This document shows positions 1 to 9,889 of a stretch of DNA of 64,000 bases, piece after piece. The notes under the pieces were generated by a model. That model was given only the letters and a program-made list of their open reading frames with translations, was not told where the DNA came from and made no database searches. The DNA comes from Ustulina deusta. Taxonomy: Eukaryota; Ascomycota; Sordariomycetes; Xylariales; Xylariaceae. The stretch is taken from assembly GCA_023159155.1 (NCBI GenBank), contig JAJNNX010000059.1, forward strand, positions 124,001-188,000. The letters are read 5' to 3'. Position 1 is the first letter of the stretch; the number at the start of each line of letters is the position of its first letter. The translations under genes and the position numbers were made by a program.

Positions 1-1119
1 AAAATAAACAAAGCTAAAAGATTTACCCTATTAAAGAATTAAAAATATATGCTTTTAAAATTACGTATAATTTTAGGTATAATAAAGAACAATTAGAAAA
101 ATAAGTTAGTAATAATTTTATATAAATACGTATAGTTCAAGTGAGAGTATAGAAATTGGGAGGCAGGTAAAAAAGATAGCTAGGTACTACGCCCTATATG
201 CATCCACTATATATTGTAGAGGTACTACCTCATCTAACTATACTTAGACTTGTTTTTTAATGCAAAATATAATACAGTACACCTACTGTATACACTTATT
301 TTCAACTTCATCCGCAACGGACACCAGTCTCAGGCTTCAAGATCCAACTATTCAAGCCTCGATTCGAATTGAGATGTTGACTACAATGGGTGAGGTAAGC
401 CAGCCTTGGTAGTTGCCAACGCCCAAGAATTCGTTGTATATATAGACCAGTGCCCCCATCTCCTATCTCCAGAAGCCTAAAAGGGGCCAAAGGACCTTAT
501 GGCACTATAGTAGATTATTCGTAATTCGAGTATATCCGCCAAGCCCTAGTTATAGCCCTTGTTATACGGTAGCACGATCTGACTTGGCGATGATATGTCT
601 GACTCTTGCAGCTTCGGCAAGCTTGAGGAAGAAGATTTTTCCTGTATATGAAGTATTGCGGTTGGGTAAGGTGGAAGCTGGAGCCTTGCACGGGTCTGAC
701 ACACATATCACTAAATACATGATGATGATGCGAGACTGTGTGCCTTGTCTATAAATAGACGCACAGCTACGTAACTGGGCAATTATGCAATGGATATCGG
801 GATCAGTGACCAATCGCAGGATTACTTCCAGTGTATCACAGAACTTACGTAGGGTTGCTTTTTCTTCACGGGTATCTCAGCTTGTTCTATTTTTGTCCCC
901 GCCTAGCATTGTAGTATTACCCAACAGGCAGGACAAGATAGGACCAACGCGCACTTTACCTTCGCGCAAGTTAAGGGGTAAGCCAGCTTAGTTATATAGC
1001 ACCAGCCGTGTAGAAGAAATCAAAGTGGCGACCGAGATACGCGAACTCTGTTTTCGTCTCTGGCCCTCCTGGCAATCTTTTAACTCACTGAGGGCGCAAT
1101 CCGCGTTGACACGATCAAC
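1..1119. other. AT-rich left edge, no supported gene
   Basis: The first ~300 bases are very A/T rich and carry no open frame of note. From about 300 to 1100 composition returns to normal, but only short overlapping frames are seen and none resembles a family I know. The stretch at 560-810 is open in more than one frame and may be an old gene or transposon scrap, but I cannot name it. The 3' part must contain the promoter of the membrane-protein gene that starts at 1120. Confidence 0.5.
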
Positions 1120-3562
1120 ATGGCCACAGTATTCGGAGACGGCTTATCTACTACGCAATCTGCCTACCCCGTATTCATAGGAGTGTGGACGAATTGGTCA
1201 CATGGAAAGATCAGTACGTTTTGTCTTGTTTTGCTGTTTCTTGTTCCACCTCTTTTATGACCGGAATGCTCTTCCTGGATTCGGTGCAATCCGTAAACAT
1301 CTCTCTGAAAAAGTGATGCACAGACATCCTTTACGTTTGATCTCTTCAATCACACATTTTTTTGACACATACAGTTTCTAACACGGGTTAAAACAGCGGG
1401 TGCCACTTTGACTTTGACCCAGAGTAATGGCAATCTTCTCATCGCCTTCGTTGCTTTGTTTGCTTCCATGTTGGCTGGTCACATTTGGAACATCATCCGA
1501 TTTGGCCTTTATCTATGGCATGCTTCGCCTGAATCTCATGATGCTTTATACCATCAGCAGCAAGCTCTGTTGCGTAACGGCCCCACTGCAGGGGCCAGCG
1601 CTTTCACATTGATGGAGCTTGCATGGGCGTGGCGTGGATCAACTCGCCGCTGGCGCTTTGTACCGCTGCTTATTTTCACAATAGCACTTGCAGTTGGCCT
1701 CGCTCTCGCGTCGGGTTTCAGTGCCCGCGTTGCAATCGGCAACGAGGTTCTTATCTCGGGTAACAACTGTGGCATGCCAATCATCGCACGCGGAGTTAAT
1801 ATCTCCTTCGATTTAACCACTTTCACACCTCTGGAAGCTGACTTTGCATCATCAGCGGCAGTTCAGGCCGCACAATGCTATTCTAACAATTCTGGGGGTA
1901 TAGCCTCGCCTAGCTGCAAGACATTTGTATATCCGCGGCTGCTGGCAAATGTGGACAGGAACGCGACTTGTCCGTTTGGAGATCTATGCCGTAGCAAGGG
2001 CAACAATATACTTTTCGATACAGGTCTCCTTGACAGCCACAAGGATTTTGGAATTAATGCTCCGGAGAAGGAGAGATTTTCATGGCGCAAGGTGACGCAT
2101 TGCGCAGTTCTCAAAACTGACGGGCACCAGAGTCTGGTTAATATATCCCAGGATAGGTCTTATATTCAGTACTCGTACGGAAACAAGGGTGGCCGTAACT
2201 TTACATACCTTGCGTCGAACGACTCCGATTATCTCAGTAGAGCAGTCGCCGACAGTACGGCTTATGCAGACTACACCATTGGGTAAGCTATTTTCTTCAG
2301 CTCATGGTATCATCCACCAGCTCGAGCAACGCTCAAAATGCATCTGTTTTTATCTAGGACATATCTTGCTACATTCGAGAACGGGACACTTCAGCAAGGA
2401 AGCTCATTCGACCCGATACCAGAATTAAGAAGTAGTGGTGGCGACATATACATATATTTCCTTTCCGCCAATGGCGTACTTTTCTCGCAGAAGACTCTCG
2501 ATCCATGGTATCAAGCAACGCATAAATTAGGTACAATCGGCTTTGTCGGCTCCAATGGATCGTCGATGGGCGGTTTGCTGGATGTTTATGGCCAGGACTT
2601 TCCAGGTTCTCCACTCGCTTGCGCGGAAAAACGACAGATATGTACTGCTACTCGAGAAGGCCCCCAGCAAAGCCACTGCACGCCATTAGGAAACCAAGCA
2701 GACACGTGGAATGCGGCTTTTTCGAACGCCACAGACCAGTCATCTTATGACCGTCTGAGCTGGTCCATTAGTTCGCTGGAAACCTACATTCCGGGTAGCG
2801 TCAGTTCAGTGGTGGCCGTGTTAGGCGCGCAGTCATTACTCTCGAGAAGGAGTCTTTCCGAAGGTTTCCAGGGCCCTCTATCGAACGACCAGTGGAAACT
2901 CGACTTAGAATACTGGAATAATATAGAGAAGGCATCCTGGAGCAAGGGATTAGTAGAGACTGCGACAGGTCTGCCGTCCTCATACCCCGAAACATGGATT
3001 CGACGACCTGTGAATAAGGCCGAGGTTCAACTTTGCCATAGCCAGGTAATTACTGTCTTACCTAAAACGAATAGAATCCCTAACTGATGCGCTTTTATTT
3101 TATTTTATATCATTTCAGAAAATAATCAGCGCGTCACACATTTCCTTCAGCGTCTTGGCCCTTGCGCTTCTGTTGGCTGGCGGACTGCTCATTATATCCA
3201 TCTCATTGTCCCTGGAGCGTCTTGCTCGGTTCCTGCAGCGGTATGCTAAGCTCGACCCACACAGTCGACTGGAATGGGTATCCAACGGCACTCTCCAGTT
3301 GCAGCGCTTAGCACATGAAGAGCTGGGGTTTGGTGAATGGACGGGTGGCGACGGAACGGTACCTACTACCACAACTCTCACCCAACTGGCCCGCCTCGAT
3401 ACCTCCGACTTCAAGCACCCAAGGCTATTACAACATAGTGAAGGAAAGGAAGACAATCGCCCTTCTAGCCCAATTGCTAGCGAAAGTGACACTGAAGAAG
3501 AGCTGGTTATAATGACTGAGCAGACAAACGAGACCTCCACTATGCTTGTGATGAATGGCTAA
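1120..3562 (+). CDS. Uncharacterised fungal membrane protein, four exons
   Basis: I do not know its function. Spliced exons 1120-1213, 1397-2282, 2358-3045 and 3119-3562 give 703 aa in one frame. Introns are 183, 75 and 73 nt; donors are GTACGT, GTAAGC and GTAATT; the last intron has a CTAAC branch site just before CATTTCAG. The short first exon encodes a 'GVWTNWSHGKI' block that joins smoothly to 'TGATLTLTQSNGN', a junction I recall from related mould proteins, which supports the ATG at 1120. Hydrophobic segments lie at about residues 45-72, 119-139 and 566-590. Between the last two is a long, probably extracellular region with several cysteines and N-glycosylation-type sequons. The C-terminal ~110 residues are polar and likely cytoplasmic. 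Large-ectodomain topology is inferred. Confidence 0.8.
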
Positions 3563-3607
3563 TTATGATTGGTTATGGGCCTAGCGATCATGGCGGTGGG
3601 CAGATAG

Positions 3608-3662
3608 TATGGGGACTCCATTTTCGGATCCCCAAACCTCCAGTCCTGGAGGCTTCCATACC
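3608..3662 (+). repeat. Palindromic dispersed element, copy 1
   Basis: This is one of three related ~60-bp sequences in the window. It starts TATGGGGACTCCA, holds the perfect palindrome cctccagtcctggagg at 3637-3652, and ends CCATACC, the inverse of the GGTATGG start seen in copy 2. The 3' flank up to about 3680 (catttgtatgc) is also partly shared with the other copies, so the unit may run a little further. It lies 46 nt after the stop of the membrane-protein gene. Confidence 0.7.
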
Positions 3663-3680
3663 AACTCTTCATCATTTGTA

Positions 3681-3730
3681 TGCAATATTGAACACTCGGA
3701 ACGAAGGCGTCTGCTGACTCATCATGACGC
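3681..3730 (+). repeat. 50-bp dispersed repeat, copy A
   Basis: The 50 bases starting tgcaatattgaacactcgg match 20781-20830 with about seven differences, most of them transitions. It follows directly on the palindromic element at 3608-3662. The similarity ends sharply on both sides, so this is a short repeat or the end of a longer element, not a gene duplication. Confidence 0.65.
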
Positions 3731-4021
3731 TCTCCGCGTAGCCAAGATGAGGGATAGATTGCTCAGTCGCTTTGCCCGAAGGCGGAATATCTTTCCGCGC
3801 CTCCGTCCCCCCACACTAAATCCGCACACCGAGTTTCCACCCGGCACCGAACTCGCCATGTCTCTCTCCGTCTCCCGGTTTCGTTCGTGAGTTTAGCTCT
3901 CTCACGCACAGTCGTCCCCATACCACCCCGGCCGCAGCCGCTTTTGAAAAGCAGTCCTTCGCAGCGCTACCAGTAAAAGCGCCATACCGTATGGGCAAGC
4001 CAGAACAACAATCGGGACGTC

Positions 4022-5344
4022 ATGCCAGCCACGATAGAGTCCCTCCCCGTCGAACTAGTTGTCCACGTCGCGACCTATCTGGATTTCCAGCCGGTCTGCA
4101 GCCTCCGACTCGCATCTCGCACCCTCGCCGGCAAGCTGTCGCCGGCACATCTCCCCCAGTTCTTCGCTTACAAGAACGTCAAGCTTGATTACGGGTCCTT
4201 GAATGACTTGGTCTACATGACCTGCCCAGGCCGCGCAGGTTGTAGTTTGCAACATTGCACCATCACCGGCGTCGTCGCGGATGAGTCTGGTGAGCCAGCT
4301 CTTACGCGGCTTCTCACCGACGCATTCGCCAATTTAAAACGGAATTCCTCGCGTGCTAGTCTCGTGTCCTTGCGCGTCAATGCCGAGTCGCGGCCCGAGG
4401 GTATATGCACTGACAATGAGCGGCCGCTGGGGTTTTCCGTCCAAGATAACGGCGTCTTCGAGCTTAATTGCCGTCGGGAGCTGCGAATCATCTGGCATAC
4501 GGCTCAGCAGACATTTGAGACCACAATGGCAGCCCTTCGTGAATGCCACTTGTCCGTGAGCGAGCATTTCGAGCTTTTTGGCGCCGTTCGAGGGTGCGGT
4601 CTATCTTACCGTGACGCTCTTCTTCCAATTACACAATTGGCCTCCGCAACGACCGTCTTCAGTTTGTTGAAGAAGCTAACGATGAGATTGTCTTCGATAC
4701 GCATATCCTCGGTTCAAATTTCGAGTACATACGACCAGAGCATGACCGTCCGACAGAGCATGCACGGCTCCAGCCTTCTCCAGGGTCTGTTGGTGATACT
4801 GGCATCTATGCCCCATCTAGAAGAGCTTGATATACACTGGTACAATATCGGCAGCTTAGATTCGACTTCTCTAGAAAATAGCACCGTGGACCTTGACGTC
4901 GCCGCCCCTCTCGAGTCTCCACATCTCAATCTCAAGGCCTGCAGCTTACGGGGTCTTTACGTCGCAGGAGAAGATCTCCTCCGGTATCTCAAGGCCGCCC
5001 GACCTACCAAGCTGACACTGACCGACATCCGCCTGATCCCCGGGACTTGGACTCCCATATTCGAGTACTTATCGTCGTCGATCTCGCCTATCACATCCTA
5101 CCACCTCGATGACCTTCGTGAGGGCGACGGCTTACTGGTGCACTTTGACGATGTGCCGGGCCAATCCAAGTTCCCGTATCGTGGCGTACAGATGGGACCG
5201 AGTACGCTCACTCGACAGATGGGTGAAGTTGGGGCGACGATTCGCTATCAATGCACCTCGCGTCGACCACTTGGATCCGGCGCGAGGATGCGTTGGCTGG
5301 AGAGCAAAAAGCTGGAGTTCGGTCCACCGGATATTTTTCAATAG
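4022..5344 (+). CDS. F-box protein, single exon
   Basis: A 440-aa uninterrupted frame starting at an ATG. Residues ~6-45 form an F-box (key part 'LPVELVVHVATYLD' followed by a leucine/arginine-rich helix), the motif that binds Skp1 in SCF ubiquitin ligases. The rest has no recognisable WD40 repeats. Leucine-rich stretches such as 'LLVILASMPHLEELDIHW' around residues 255-275 fit the irregular leucine-rich architecture common in mould F-box proteins, where this part selects the substrate. No substrate can be named. The gene stands alone: palindromic repeats and a broken gene surround it. F-box assignment is fairly safe; an SCF role is inferred from the family. Confidence 0.8.
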   Translation: MPATIESLPVELVVHVATYLDFQPVCSLRLASRTLAGKLSPAHLPQFFAYKNVKLDYGSLNDLVYMTCPGRAGCSLQHCTITGVVADESGEPALTRLLTDAFANLKRNSSRASLVSLRVNAESRPEGICTDNERPLGFSVQDNGVFELNCRRELRIIWHTAQQTFETTMAALRECHLSVSEHFELFGAVRGCGLSYRDALLPITQLASATTVFSLLKKLTMRLSSIRISSVQISSTYDQSMTVRQSMHGSSLLQGLLVILASMPHLEELDIHWYNIGSLDSTSLENSTVDLDVAAPLESPHLNLKACSLRGLYVAGEDLLRYLKAARPTKLTLTDIRLIPGTWTPIFEYLSSSISPITSYHLDDLREGDGLLVHFDDVPGQSKFPYRGVQMGPSTLTRQMGEVGATIRYQCTSRRPLGSGARMRWLESKKLEFGPPDIFQ

Positions 5345-5522
5345 GCTATAAAGTACTTAAACAGCATGTGTTTGAGCCCCGAGCTGTGACATAATGCGTT
5401 CACCTGCCCATGTTTCTAATAGCGATAGCCATAGATACCTAGTCATCCGCAATGTTCCTAGCAGAGCCTACTCATGTATAATTCTACCCAATTATCCCAG
5501 CAGTACGGCCATCTACCATGGT

Positions 5523-6190
5523 CTATTCGTACCAAAGCCTAAAGTTAGGATTGTTGCTTCCATCAGTATTCGGATCGAACTCGAACAGTGCTTTACCCTG
5601 ATAATTCTGTGTGTAACGCTCAACGTTGGTTGCGATGTAGTTATAGTAAGTCACCCCAAGCCCCGGAATCAGAGCAGTCAGAGTCTGCGACAGCTGGCCC
5701 ATTCGGCCAGAATAGAGCTGTGTGTCTGGTCCTGTAACCGGCGGTTTCGGATTCTGAAGTGTGGGATCGGCCTGATCCTGACGCGGCGTCATGATGTAGG
5801 CGACCGCAGGACCGTTGCCGCCCGTAAAAAGACTTAGATCTAAATTGTCTCCCCAGACCCTCCACGTCTAGCCTCTCCCCGTGATAAGGTTGAGGCAATT
5901 CTGCTCGAAGGCGGTATCTGGAGCCTTTCCACTTTCAGGAGCGAATGCCAGATTTTCGAAAAAGTGTGCCTGGTCGCAGAAGTTAGGATCTAAAGGTTCA
6001 CAAACTCTAGCGCCACTATTTCGACCAGGTTCGAGATGCGTACCATGTAAACCGCTCTCCGAGATACAACAGTGAGGACGGTGCAGCCCTCAAGACCCTC
6101 GGTACCAATGTTTAATATGTTGGCGTCGAAGTTTGAGAAGTCTCTGAGAGCGGCGAAGGTATAGTCGTTTGCCTGGGCTGCCCTCATCAA
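5523..6190 (-). pseudogene. Broken conserved ascomycete protein gene
   Basis: The reverse strand encodes 'GCTVLTVVSRRAVYM' (exon ending 6044), then a 74-nt intron 6043-5970 (donor GTACGC, CCTAAC branch, ACCAG acceptor), then 'AHFFENLAFAPESGKAPD' in frame. Thirty-three codons into this exon an in-frame TAG lies at 5870-5868, after which the same frame stays open to the terminal TAG at 5525-5523 and encodes conserved-looking text such as 'LFTGGNGPAVAYIM' and 'GKALFEFDPNTDG'. The pattern resembles a mould protein family of unknown function that I have seen near chitinase-type genes; that link is from memory. The 5' part is missing: only 42 nt beyond the first ATG (6187) lies the palindromic element at 6232. 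The stop could come from CAG by one C-to-T change. I call it a pseudogene truncated at its start. Confidence 0.65.
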
Positions 6191-6231
6191 ACTTGGCGCA
6201 TAAACTTTGTGTGTATAAATGTTGTAGTGTT

Positions 6232-6290
6232 AGTATGGAAGCCTCCAGAACTGGAGGTTCTAGCATCCAAAATTGGAATCCCCCATACCA
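6232..6290 (-). repeat. Palindromic dispersed element, copy 2
   Basis: On the reverse strand this copy reads from GGTATGGGGGATTCCA to the end CCATACTA, with the inner palindrome cctccagaactggagg at 6242-6257. Terminal GGTATGG / CCATAC(C/T) are inverse to each other. It abuts the 5'-truncated end of the broken gene at 5523-6190, so insertion or excision may have contributed to that truncation. Confidence 0.7.
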
Positions 6291-7543
6291 CGTTCGCCCC
6301 GAGGGCAGATACTTTCACCTGACCGTTACCTCATAAAATCTAGGCAAAATCATTAATAAAGGCCATTATTATAGCGTTCACTGCATAGTTAAGATACTAA
6401 AATTTCAAATCTAAATAATATGCTCAAGCAAAGTTATTAATACTAATATCTCTATAACTATAGAATTTCACTATTAATAGACAGAGATAACTATAGCGCG
6501 CGGGTGTGGCAGGAAATGGACAATAACGGTTGATTTCAATCTAGAAAACGGTTGCTTTGTCCAATAATGACAGAAATGTGTGGAGCCAATCAAAATTAAC
6601 CCAGGACTAGATCAAGCTGTGCTTAAATCCTAGCAGATATATACCTAATTCTATATACCTTATATTAAATAATTGAACATGCAAATGCTGAGGCGGCTTT
6701 AAAGATACAGAGATGTGAAAATGTATCAAGTACCTGCTGACTCGAGTCGGTATACAAAAGATATAATATAATTTTCACCTTAGCTAGACCTTCTTTACAA
6801 GCGCCTACAACTACTCTTTTTCCTTTTTTTTTCTTTTTAATTTGTAACTACTGTGACAAGGGCTCTGGTAGAGGGTTTGAAACTCAGTCGTGTTCAGCTA
6901 CTAATTCACCAAGGGTCTCTAGGTCGATGCCTCTCCTTCCAATATGTAGTTGGGAGGGATAGCCTGAACATATAGACGAAGCCTAAGAGGTATGCGCCAT
7001 AGGGTATGACCTAGTCACCATTTTATCCTGGGCGGCACTTCTATTCAATTGCGCGAGTCACCGTGCGCACCCAGCCCTACAGGTTACATAGGTACCTAGG
7101 TACGTACCACCGACAGACTGCAAGCCACGCATCCAGCCACGTGGCTTGCACAGTCGCAATTTGATCAAGCTCCACAGCATCGGTTCTTACCTACCACCTG
7201 TGGATTGCAGAACCCTTCCCTCGTTCCAGAATCTCAATACTCGTCATATGCGATGCGACTACTTGGTCAACTTCACTGGAGGTCATAAATAAGCCAAATG
7301 AACAAACGCCGTCTTTCACGTTGCTCTGGCGCATCATCGAACTTGGACAACATCATAGCTCGAGCTTGTGGACGCGTTTGGAAAGCCAGCATTGAGCGGA
7401 AGGAAACACCAAGACGGAGGGCCGATTGCTCTGCAGCGACTGACTGCCATGAGAGCTTCGCGACTATGCGGGTGAGATGAATATGCTGCAACACGGGGCA
7501 TGTGAGCAGCTACCTATGTGTTAACTGTTGTAGAGTCTTGCAC
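6291..7543. other. AT-rich intergenic stretch
   Basis: No gene is supported. About 6330-6850 is strongly A/T rich with T-tracts (6817-6842), the look of RIP-mutated or decayed repeat DNA. From 6900 on composition is normal. A palindromic TACATAGGTACCTAGGTACG-type sequence lies at 7085-7108; such CCTAGGTACC tracts recur in other intergenic parts of the window. The last part must contain the promoter of the exonuclease gene. Confidence 0.5.
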
Positions 7544-8797
7544 ATGCCCCACAGCCTCGGTCTCCATAGGATTCTGTATAGGACCCTATATGCGAACCAT
7601 CGACTGCGCCCTGCTCTCTCTGGCCCTGCTCCAAGCTGCAGCGTCGGGGTACCCTGTATATTACATCAGAATGGCAACACGGCGGTAACCGTGACTACAG
7701 CTCGCCAGCGTCATTTCTCCACCGGACCGAAATCCGCCCACCGCTATAGATGGGCCTCACGGGCAGTATCCGACGACGTGTACGACCGCCTCGAGTCCCA
7801 CATCCTCGACAGCACCCGTCGTGCCTCCCAACGCTTCCCTGTGATGCCGCCAAGGCCCGATTCCGATGCCTGGACAGGCATCCCCGATACGCTCAATTCG
7901 CACCACACCGAATATCGAACGCCGCCCTCCCGCCCTGACCCTGACCCTGACGACCCTCGTCCCCGCAAGACGTACGCCGCGCTCGCCATCGACTGCGAGA
8001 TGGTCAGGATGAGAGGTGGCGAGGAGGGCCTCGTGAGTATCGCCGTCGTAGACTTCTTCACCGGCGACGTCGTGTTACGCAGCCTCGTGCAGCCTCCGGG
8101 CCCCGTCACCGACTGGCGCACGGACGTCACGCGCGTCGACAAGGCAAAGCTGAATAAGGCCAGCAGGAAAGGTAAGGTGCTCTCTGGGTGGCTGAAGGTG
8201 CGCAAGAAGATCTTCGACATGGCGACCTGCCAGACCATCTTCATCGGGCACGCGCTGGCCAACGATCTCCGCGTCCTGCGTATTGCGACCGACCGTGTCG
8301 TCGACTCCATGGCGATGATGTCACGCGCCGTGTTCGGGGACATGGAGAAGATCCCGCGCAACTGGAGCCTGAGGACTGCGTGTCGGGAGCTGTTGGACGT
8401 GGACGTGCAGGAGAAGGGCCGCCCGCACAATCCCCTCGAGGACGCCCTCGCGACGCGAGAGCTCGTGCTCCGGTCTGTGGTGAATCCGGAGAAGTTGGCA
8501 GAGTGGGCGGCGCAAGCGCGTGCGATCCAAATGCGAATAGCGCAGAAGGAGCACGAGAAGTTGGAGAGGAAGCAGGCGAGACAGAAAGCGAGGCTCGAGC
8601 GGAGGAAACTTAAGGAAGCTGAGAAGAAGAATAAGAGTCCTGAGCAACGTGTGCAAGAGGCCGCCGAGAGAGCGAGGGTGATGGAGGAGAGACGGTGCGC
8701 GAAGGTGGCAGAACGGGCAGCAAGGATTATTCAGCAGAGGAGACGGAAGGCAGCTCATCAGAAGGCGAAGCGCCAGCTACCTACGGCCAGCGTGTGA
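7544..8797 (+). CDS. DEDDh 3'-5' RNA exonuclease, Rex4-like
   Basis: 417 aa from the first in-frame ATG at 7544. It carries the three exonuclease motifs: 'AIDCEMV' (Asp and Glu at ~150 and 152), 'GHALANDLRVL' (Asp ~241) and 'HNPLEDALAT' (His ~295, Asp ~300), the DEDDh order of the Rex1/Rex3/Rex4 family that trims structured RNAs including pre-rRNA. The first ~60 residues are basic, hydrophobic and poor in acid, so mitochondrial import is possible. After the nuclease domain come ~110 residues of Arg/Lys/Glu-rich coiled coil, which could bind RNA or ribosomal particles and is longer than in a minimal Rex4. No intron is needed. Which Rex paralogue it is cannot be settled here. Confidence 0.85.
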   Translation: MPHSLGLHRILYRTLYANHRLRPALSGPAPSCSVGVPCILHQNGNTAVTVTTARQRHFSTGPKSAHRYRWASRAVSDDVYDRLESHILDSTRRASQRFPVMPPRPDSDAWTGIPDTLNSHHTEYRTPPSRPDPDPDDPRPRKTYAALAIDCEMVRMRGGEEGLVSIAVVDFFTGDVVLRSLVQPPGPVTDWRTDVTRVDKAKLNKASRKGKVLSGWLKVRKKIFDMATCQTIFIGHALANDLRVLRIATDRVVDSMAMMSRAVFGDMEKIPRNWSLRTACRELLDVDVQEKGRPHNPLEDALATRELVLRSVVNPEKLAEWAAQARAIQMRIAQKEHEKLERKQARQKARLERRKLKEAEKKNKSPEQRVQEAAERARVMEERRCAKVAERAARIIQQRRRKAAHQKAKRQLPTASV

Positions 8798-9692
<895 letters not shown>

Positions 9693-9889
9693 TAAAACTT
9701 AAGCTTATTAAAAAAGAAAAGCATATAATATAAAGCAGATAGTTAGTTATATAGATATTAATAAATAAGCTCTAAAAAAAGAAAATAAAATAAAAGATAT
9801 ACAAAAGATAGTAAGTACTCTGGCTAGTGTGCCACTGTATATATATATCACTGCCCTGGCATGACAGATCACTTGTGAAAGCCCAGTTC

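Noticed and set aside
3609..3890. 93-codon forward frame
   Set aside because: Starts within the palindromic element and runs through the 50-bp repeat; no family resemblance.
7744..8430. 228-codon reverse-strand frame over the exonuclease gene
   Set aside because: Mirror of the G+C-rich Rex4-like coding sequence; the forward frame has all catalytic motifs, the reverse none.
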